Part shown: positions 27,822 through 33,553 of the stretch, piece after piece
How positions within the stretch are numbered: position 1 is the first letter of the stretch
How the letters are laid out: each line of letters opens with the position of its first letter
Assembly: GCA_028718445.1 (NCBI GenBank)
Contig: JAQULY010000005.1
Span: forward strand, 1-33,553
Direction of reading: 5' to 3'
DNA from: Kiritimatiellia bacterium
GTDB lineage: Bacteria; Verrucomicrobiota; Kiritimatiellia; RFP12; JAAYLN01
Length of the DNA stretch: 33,553 nt
Notes under the pieces: model-generated
Database searches by the model: none
What the model was told of the DNA's origin: nothing
Seen by the model: only the letters and a program-made list of their open reading frames with translations
Program-made: the position numbers and the translations under genes

Positions 27822-29399
27822 ATGAAGCGAAGACTCGGACTTGGAATCACTCTGCTGGTGGCGCTGGGAATGGCCGTGGCGCGGGCCGCGGAATACACGG
27901 GCATCACGACCAATTACAGTCTGTATTCGCTGTCCGACCAGACGGACACGTGGACGAGATGCGAACTGACGGTCGCGAACTTGTACGTCGCGTCCAACGC
28001 GAATAGCACGGCTGCATTCCGGCTCATTTCGACCACGAACAACATCAACGGCACGCATTACATCGGGTTCGCCGGTCCCGGCAAGTATTGCGCCGAAAGC
28101 GGTAGCCTGCTCAGGATTGGGGCGGGTGTGGAAGTGCGGCGCGGCGAGTTGCGGATGACCGACTCGACCGGGGTAGTCGCCAGCGGCAAGAGCGTTCTTC
28201 TGGATCTGGCGAAATCGGGCACGACGGGCGACCTGCACTTGATGCGCTCGCGGCTCGAGCAAGCTTCCGGCGGCGCACTGGATATCCAGGCGGGCTATGC
28301 CTCGCAAGGAGGGAAACAAGGCCGGTTGTTCGCCACGGATTCCACGCTCATCGCCAGGAATCTCACATGCGGTTATAGCGACCCCAATATAAACTACCCG
28401 GAAGGCTTCTTCGTGTTCGACCATTCAATTGCGGCACTGGCCTACTGCCGTCTCGGAGGAACCACCGGCGTTGGCAACAATCGCGGATTCCTTATGCTCA
28501 CAAACGGGAGCGAAATGGCCGTTTCTGGCAACCTGGAGGTGGGTTTCGGCAGCGGGGATGCCTATGAGTGCAAACTCATCGCATCCGGTTCGCGTCTGAC
28601 AGTGGGAGGGAACACGACAATCGCCGAAAGAGGAATATACGGCCGGGGGCGGGTGACGTTCAAGGACGGCGCGACGGGGCTATTTTCAGGCAACGTGACA
28701 GTGGGTGTGAGCGTCAGAAGCGGAGTTCCATCCCGCGGCTATCTCGATGTGCTTTCTGCCAGCCGCATGGATATCACCAACACCTCCGGCAACGCCACCC
28801 TGACCGTTGGAGTCTGGGGGCCAGCACCCGGTCAGGGGGGCAGCGACACGCCGGTTCCCGGCGGCTATGGGCGGTTGACCATCGACGGCGGAAGCACCTG
28901 CCGGGTCGACAACCTGGTGGCCACGAACAACCTGCTGTACCAAGGGGCGCCGTGCAGCGCGATTACGTTCAGCAACGGCCTTCTGAGCGTGAAAAGCGGG
29001 GCGATTGCCAACGATCGGACCACGACCATCGGCGATGGAATTGATCCTGCGAAACTTGACCTGTGGGGGCGGCAGCCCTTCAACGTCACCAGCAACTTGG
29101 TTTTCTCCGACAACGCGACGCTGTCCTTAGAGATCGGCGGGCCGATCACGAACGACTGCAACTACCTCGACGTGCATGGGGTGCTGACCTTCGACGCAGG
29201 TTCGGCGCTGGTGGTGAGCCTGGTCAACGGGTACAAGCCGTGCGCGGCGGATGACATCACGGTGGCGCTGGCCGATACACTCGCGACACTGCCCGGCACG
29301 CTTACATCGCGGTGGGTCGCCAGGATCGTGGACGAGGGGGGCCGCAAGGCGTTGAAGATCAACCTGCCTCCCGCCGGCGTCGTCATCATGCTACGCTAG
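27822..29399 (+). CDS. Secreted repeat (beta-helix/autotransporter-like) protein
   Basis: GAGGAATGAAC precedes ATG 27822. Signal peptide MKRRLGLGITLLVALGMAVARAA. Repeats such as NGSEMAVSGNLEVGFGSGDAYECKLIASGSRLTVGGNTTIAERGIYGRGRVTFKDGATGLFSGNVTVG. C-terminus PPAGVVIMLR. Confidence 0.82.
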   Translation: MKRRLGLGITLLVALGMAVARAAEYTGITTNYSLYSLSDQTDTWTRCELTVANLYVASNANSTAAFRLISTTNNINGTHYIGFAGPGKYCAESGSLLRIGAGVEVRRGELRMTDSTGVVASGKSVLLDLAKSGTTGDLHLMRSRLEQASGGALDIQAGYASQGGKQGRLFATDSTLIARNLTCGYSDPNINYPEGFFVFDHSIAALAYCRLGGTTGVGNNRGFLMLTNGSEMAVSGNLEVGFGSGDAYECKLIASGSRLTVGGNTTIAERGIYGRGRVTFKDGATGLFSGNVTVGVSVRSGVPSRGYLDVLSASRMDITNTSGNATLTVGVWGPAPGQGGSDTPVPGGYGRLTIDGGSTCRVDNLVATNNLLYQGAPCSAITFSNGLLSVKSGAIANDRTTTIGDGIDPAKLDLWGRQPFNVTSNLVFSDNATLSLEIGGPITNDCNYLDVHGVLTFDAGSALVVSLVNGYKPCAADDITVALADTLATLPGTLTSRWVARIVDEGGRKALKINLPPAGVVIMLR

Positions 29400-29404
29400 T
29401 TTCT

Positions 29405-32371
29405 TCAATGCGATTCCACCAGGAATATGTATCCTTGTTTTGCAGTAAAGGGAATGTTGGCGCCACGTTCAAAAAACACTTCCTGCTGATATTCCTCAAT
29501 ATGCGGTGCATGCAGTCTATAGTGCTCCGGCAGCCCGAGTGCCTTTGTGTCGAGAGTCAATTCTGTTTTTGTGTCAGCCGGATACCATGAAGCCACGGCA
29601 ATAATACTGTGCTCGCTGCCGAGATAGACAGTTGCTTTGATTTCATTGTTTTGACAGACCGCCGGACAGTCCTTGTTCCACCAGCCAAGCATTTGCATAT
29701 CTTTCAGCCGATATTGATCCCAGAACTGCCAGATCGGAACCGGATTTCCGCCCTGCTGCCAGCCAAGTCGAGGGGTCATGCCGAATACCATTCCGCGCCA
29801 CCGGTTGCCTCCTCGCTGAAGCATGTCTCCCATCAATCCAAAGGGGATACCACTAATTTCGGTCAGCCAGTAATCATAGCTCCGGTTGTCGTAATCATAG
29901 CCTTCACCCATCCAAAGGCTGTCCACGGAGGGCATCAACTCCAGATAAGAGCTGATGGGACTGGAAAGGCCATATCTAGGTTCATAATTGTTGCCGGAGT
30001 GAAAATCGATAAGACAACCGGGTTTGGCAAGATCCATGACTTTGCGTACTCGCTTCATTATCTGACGGTCATAACCCACGCCATCCAGATAAATGCCGTC
30101 GAAGCCGAGTTCCTTAATCAGGTAGGAAAGCCCTTCCAGATAATGGTTGTGCCAACGGGATATGCCGGCTAAAGCAATGGAGGCATCGTAGTCTTTGTCG
30201 GCAAGAATCTGCTGCCACGCCGGAACAAAACCCTCCAGCAGATGCTCACAAAGCCAGGGAGCACCTGTCACTTTTGACGCCTTATCCTCCAAGAAATGAT
30301 CTGCCAGCTGAAATCCGGGACCATTTCTCAAAACTTCGTCCCCAAGTGTTCTGAGCGCCCACAGTTCCGCGGCATGTGTGCTAAGCTCTCGTACGGTGTA
30401 GTACAGCTTATATTTTAGTCCCATTTCATGGGCTTTTTGGGTTTGTTCCTTCAAAGCCCCTGGAATCAGAAACGGATAGTTGATATATGCGTTGAGCTTG
30501 CCGCCCTGATGCAGATTCACGACAGAGGCGCCGCCCGATTTTGCCTCATCGAGTGAAGGACAGGGATCCTTCCAAGTGTCCACATGATGATAGCGGTCTG
30601 TGAAGTGCTGTTGATAGGCAATCGGCTTAAGCGGGGTAATCAGCAGTGAAAAGCGCAAGGTTTCGGCAACTCCCTTGTGAAAGGAATAGGTGCCGGTTTT
30701 GCCCTGGAAGATAACACCGCTATCCTTCTCTTCCAGAGCAATTTCGCCATTGCCGTCATTATTCCAAAGCTTTGGGAGTCCTGTCTTTGCATAGGAATAA
30801 ATTTCCCAGACATCTTCTGTATGCTTGATTTTGATCTGAGCGCCGGCATGGGGAGCGCCTAACCAGCAGGTGTTATTGGCACGGCTTTTATCCCACCGAT
30901 AGAACCACTTGGCAGGGCGGAAGCCACCGGATCTTCCCAGACCTACCATATACTCGGAAGCTTCACGGGAATAGGGAACGCAAAGAGAAAGTGAACCGGA
31001 GAAATCCTTTTTCGGAGTCAGAGAGATAATGGTATCGAGATGCCCGTCATATTCCATTACCGTTCTGATTTCTGCATCTAAATAGTTGTTGCAGCATGAG
31101 CCAGAAACAAGAACACTGCCGGAACCTTTTCTTTCTATCAAAGCATCCGCGCACTTCCATGTGATATTCCGGCTGTTGACATCCAGCCTAAGCTCTACCG
31201 GAGCACACAAAACGTCTGTAAACTGATCCCCGACGCCGCAACAGTCCCTGGTAAAATAGCTGCGGATATTCTGGGGAAGCCCTCCCTTGGCAAAGGTTAC
31301 GCTACGGCCGAGACAGGAAACAGTGCTGCCTGAAATGTCCACATCGCTGTAGCCCGCCGCGACACCGTCATCCATGCCAATGCCGGAATTCAGCCAGAAG
31401 AGACGCGACAGGCGCCACAAATCATCGCAGCCCTTGTTAGGCAGCTGTTCGGGAACAATATCCAACCGGAGGGACACTCTGTCACTGCCTTCAGCAGTCT
31501 CGACTAAAACAGTAAGCTCCAGCCGTTCACCTTTGACTTGTTCCAAATCAATGCCGCACCACAAAGGGAATATTTCTCCCGGATTTACTTCCGGCTCGTG
31601 CCGGAGTTTGTTGCCAAAGCAGTCAGTACCCTCCAACGTAAAGCAGGTACAGGAGTCTGTTAGCTCCGCTCCGGTTTTGTCAAAAAAGCGAAGACTTAAC
31701 TTCGTCAGTTTTTCGGCGGCGCAGAGCACAGTCTGAAACACATAATATTCATTGGAATAAGCAGTGTCAGAAAGCTCATTCAGTCTGTCCCGATCCTTCC
31801 ATATTGCGGGAAGTTCGTTAAACATACGGACGGGACGCCGTCTGTCCTCTATTACCGCAACAAAAGGTTTCTTAGCATGTTCTGCATAGAAGATAGAGGA
31901 CTCCGATGCAGTCATCGGCACTTCCATGGGATAAAAGCTCTCAAATTCATTTCGGGATTCGATTTTGAGCAATTTCGCTTTCGCCGGAGTCTTCGGCATA
32001 TTTCTTAGCCAATGCTCGGAGGGTGTCATCTGATCGGGGCGGAAATACCGTACCACTGGGGAAGCCCAAGAAGGACCCTCGATAGAAAAAGGCATGTAAT
32101 AGATTGCATACCGTCCCTCGCATGGCGCACGGAACACGATTTCACCGGCTTCACGTGTTGCTTTCAGTATATGTACATCAGTGATCTCCTCTCCGGTACC
32201 CATAGAGACTGCTTTGATACCGATAAGTTCAGGGGATAGATCACGTCTGCGCCATGGAACGGAGACGGACACATAGTCATGTTTACCCGATTCAACTACA
32301 ATTCGGTGATTTCCATAGCCGGAATTGGGTTCCCAGCTTTCCGAGGCTATTTCAAAAGTTGTTTCGATCAT
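29405..32371 (-). CDS. Glycoside hydrolase-like protein, DUF6067-type
   Basis: CGGASVVNLHQGGKLNAYINYPFLIPGALKEQTQKAHEMGLKYKLYYTVRELSTHAAELWALRTLGDEVLRNGPGFQLADHFLEDKA...ELGFDGIYLDGVGYDRQIMKRVRKVMD resembles DUF6067 proteins. On the minus strand GGAGCATCCT precedes ATG 32371. Confidence 0.75.
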   Translation of the reverse strand: MIETTFEIASESWEPNSGYGNHRIVVESGKHDYVSVSVPWRRRDLSPELIGIKAVSMGTGEEITDVHILKATREAGEIVFRAPCEGRYAIYYMPFSIEGPSWASPVVRYFRPDQMTPSEHWLRNMPKTPAKAKLLKIESRNEFESFYPMEVPMTASESSIFYAEHAKKPFVAVIEDRRRPVRMFNELPAIWKDRDRLNELSDTAYSNEYYVFQTVLCAAEKLTKLSLRFFDKTGAELTDSCTCFTLEGTDCFGNKLRHEPEVNPGEIFPLWCGIDLEQVKGERLELTVLVETAEGSDRVSLRLDIVPEQLPNKGCDDLWRLSRLFWLNSGIGMDDGVAAGYSDVDISGSTVSCLGRSVTFAKGGLPQNIRSYFTRDCCGVGDQFTDVLCAPVELRLDVNSRNITWKCADALIERKGSGSVLVSGSCCNNYLDAEIRTVMEYDGHLDTIISLTPKKDFSGSLSLCVPYSREASEYMVGLGRSGGFRPAKWFYRWDKSRANNTCWLGAPHAGAQIKIKHTEDVWEIYSYAKTGLPKLWNNDGNGEIALEEKDSGVIFQGKTGTYSFHKGVAETLRFSLLITPLKPIAYQQHFTDRYHHVDTWKDPCPSLDEAKSGGASVVNLHQGGKLNAYINYPFLIPGALKEQTQKAHEMGLKYKLYYTVRELSTHAAELWALRTLGDEVLRNGPGFQLADHFLEDKASKVTGAPWLCEHLLEGFVPAWQQILADKDYDASIALAGISRWHNHYLEGLSYLIKELGFDGIYLDGVGYDRQIMKRVRKVMDLAKPGCLIDFHSGNNYEPRYGLSSPISSYLELMPSVDSLWMGEGYDYDNRSYDYWLTEISGIPFGLMGDMLQRGGNRWRGMVFGMTPRLGWQQGGNPVPIWQFWDQYRLKDMQMLGWWNKDCPAVCQNNEIKATVYLGSEHSIIAVASWYPADTKTELTLDTKALGLPEHYRLHAPHIEEYQQEVFFERGANIPFTAKQGYIFLVESH

Positions 32372-32509
32372 AGGATGCTCCTTAATTGAGATTGTCAAGG
32401 ATGGTACCGTTACTACTGAGATGAAATCGTTTTTCGGGCAGCGCGGGCAGTGACCCACTTGGAACGATCTACTGGAGCGCTTTCATGGGGAGACGGTAGC
32501 CGCAGCGAG

Positions 32510-32540
32510 GGGGAGTCGTCAAGATGCAGGCGCTCCCCCT
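32510..32540. repeat. Short perfect inverted repeat AGGGGGAG...CTCCCCCT
   Basis: AGGGGGAG and CTCCCCCT flank TCGTCAAGATGCAGGCG upstream of the minus-strand DUF6067-like gene. Confidence 0.5.
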
Positions 32541-32750
32541 AAACTGCGAGAGTTGCAGCTTTCTCTGCCGCCCACCCATGCGCTTGCCCTTGTGCTTGCG
32601 GCTCGGCAGAGCCTCGCCCTTCATGACGTTCGTTCACTCGCGCATGGATAACACTGGTGGAGTGCGAGCGTCCTCGCGAGCCGTCTCCGCGCAATCAACG
32701 TGCATGGTTTGGTGGCACCAGTGCGCAACTCTCGCAGTCTAGGGGCTCCG
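32531..32750. mobile_element. ~220-bp non-coding element bounded by inverted repeats (MITE-like or internally deleted IS)
   Basis: Left end CGCTCCCCCTAAACTGCGAGAGTTGC (32531-32556). The reverse complement of the right end 32724-32750 is CGGAGCCCCTAGACTGCGAGAGTTGCG. They share CCCCTA[A/G]ACTGCGAGAGTTGC. An internal CACTGGTG/CACCAGTG pair is also present. Confidence 0.5.
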
Positions 32751-32853
32751 GGGCCTCGCGCTCGTCGGACAACATCTTTGTCATGCTGAAGGTGAAGTGG
32801 GCGATGCGGGAGGGGGAAGAGGATCATCACGGTCAGGAGCGCGGAAAATGTTC

Positions 32854-32882
32854 TTGACCAGTCATATGTTACGTATTATTTT
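32854..32882 (+). promoter_or_regulatory. Sigma70-like promoter of AraR-type regulator copy 2
   Basis: TTGACC (32854-32859), 17-bp spacer, TATTTT (32877-32882). Parallel to copy 1. Confidence 0.6.
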
Positions 32883-32895
32883 TCGATGCGTAACG
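32869..32895. promoter_or_regulatory. Candidate operator dyad, copy 2: GTTACG-N15-CGTAAC
   Basis: Perfect 6-bp inverted half-sites, 21 bp apart start to start, overlapping the -10 element and adjoining the SD. Confidence 0.5.
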
Positions 32896-32905
32896 GAGAA
32901 GAATA

Positions 32906-33553
32906 ATTAATCTGGATTTTGACATCAAACCGGCCGAGCCGGCCGACGTGCAACTGGGACGGTTTCTGCGCCGCCAGATCACAACCGGAACGCTGGCGCC
33001 GGAAACACGGTTGCCTCCGACCCGCGAGCTGGCTCGGCGCTGGCGTGTGAACAACGAGACCATCGGCCGCGCCCTCGCGCCACTGACGGCCGAAGGACTG
33101 CTGGTCCGCGCCCCGAAGCGCGGCACGTTCGTCCGGGCCGCCACGGACAAGGCGCTCATCGGCGTGCTCTTTGGCGTGGATCTGACGGTCGAGAACGCCT
33201 ATTTCTACCGCGCCATGCTCAATGCCTTCCGCGCCGAGTTGGACAGCCGGGACAGCCTCTGCCGGACGTTTGACGCGCTGTTTCCCGGGCGCGACCGGGA
33301 TGGACTGCGCACGCAGGCGCACCGCAACCTGAAGGACGACCTGAGCCACTACAGGTTCACTGGAATGATCGAGTTCTCCGTAGGTCACGAGGTCTTGCCC
33401 GGCTGGCCGCGTGACGCCACACCGAAGCAGTATTCGCGCGGCAGGGGTGAGAAAGAAAATCAAGGATCTGAGAAAGGCAGGGAGGACGTGCGTTCGCGGG
33501 AGCCTTATGGATCGCGGATTTCAAGAGAGACTGGGGCGCTGGGCACGGTGCGC
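32906..33553 (+). CDS. AraR-type GntR/LacI regulator, second copy, running off the window; possibly disrupted near its 3' part
   Basis: NLDFDIKPAEPADVQLGRFLRRQITTGTLAPETRLPPTRELARRWRVNNETIGRALAPLTAEGLLVRAPKRGTFVRAATDKALIGVLFG is near-identical to copy 1. Similarity fades after about 33410. Confidence 0.7.
   Translation, partial: MNLDFDIKPAEPADVQLGRFLRRQITTGTLAPETRLPPTRELARRWRVNNETIGRALAPLTAEGLLVRAPKRGTFVRAATDKALIGVLFGVDLTVENAYFYRAMLNAFRAELDSRDSLCRTFDALFPGRDRDGLRTQAHRNLKDDLSHYRFTGMIEFSVGHEVLPGWPRDATPKQYSRGRGEKENQGSEKGREDVRSREPYGSRISRETGALGTVR

Noticed and set aside
1-33553. CRISPR arrays, tRNA or rRNA genes, and intact transposases
   Set aside because: No regularly spaced repeats, tRNA-like T-loop contexts, rRNA segments or transposase ORFs recognised on reading either strand.

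Overview
The window is a GC-rich bacterial carbohydrate-catabolism region. The gene content resembles PVC-group bacteria (Kiritimatiellota, Lentisphaerota or Verrucomicrobiota), but that assignment is inference. It has five parts. (1) Positions 890-16657 hold an AraC-type regulator divergent from a near-contiguous operon: LamG protein, GH20-like, DUF6067/CBM9-like, DUF5696/GH101-like, LamG protein, GH99/WbsX-like and GH42. Several junctions are 4-bp ATGA overlaps. (2) A second AraC-type regulator is divergent from a GH29-like gene plus a secreted repeat (beta-helix-like) protein. (3) A GH106-like rhamnosidase and a short M15/VanX-like gene lie on the minus strand. (4) Positions 24900-33553 hold GntR-HTH/LacI-effector (AraR-type) regulators beside secreted LamG or repeat proteins. 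There are two 5'-conserved regulator copies and one degenerate remnant. (5) A GC-poorer, probably horizontally acquired DUF6067-like gene on the minus strand lies next to a ~220-bp element with inverted repeats. The most notable observations are: (a) all five exported LamG/repeat proteins outside the middle of the operon end in a very short similar tail (GTSISIR, GTVIAIR, GVVIMLR, PTIVLIK, GTVILLL); (b) both regulator copies lack any ATG/GTG/TTG start covering the HTH and share an SD-7nt-ATT arrangement, a sigma70-like promoter and a GTTACG-N15-CGTAAC dyad; (c) a regulator remnant is fused to the end of a LamG gene at the palindrome CTTGATCAAG. No database search was possible, so family names come from recognising translated motifs.
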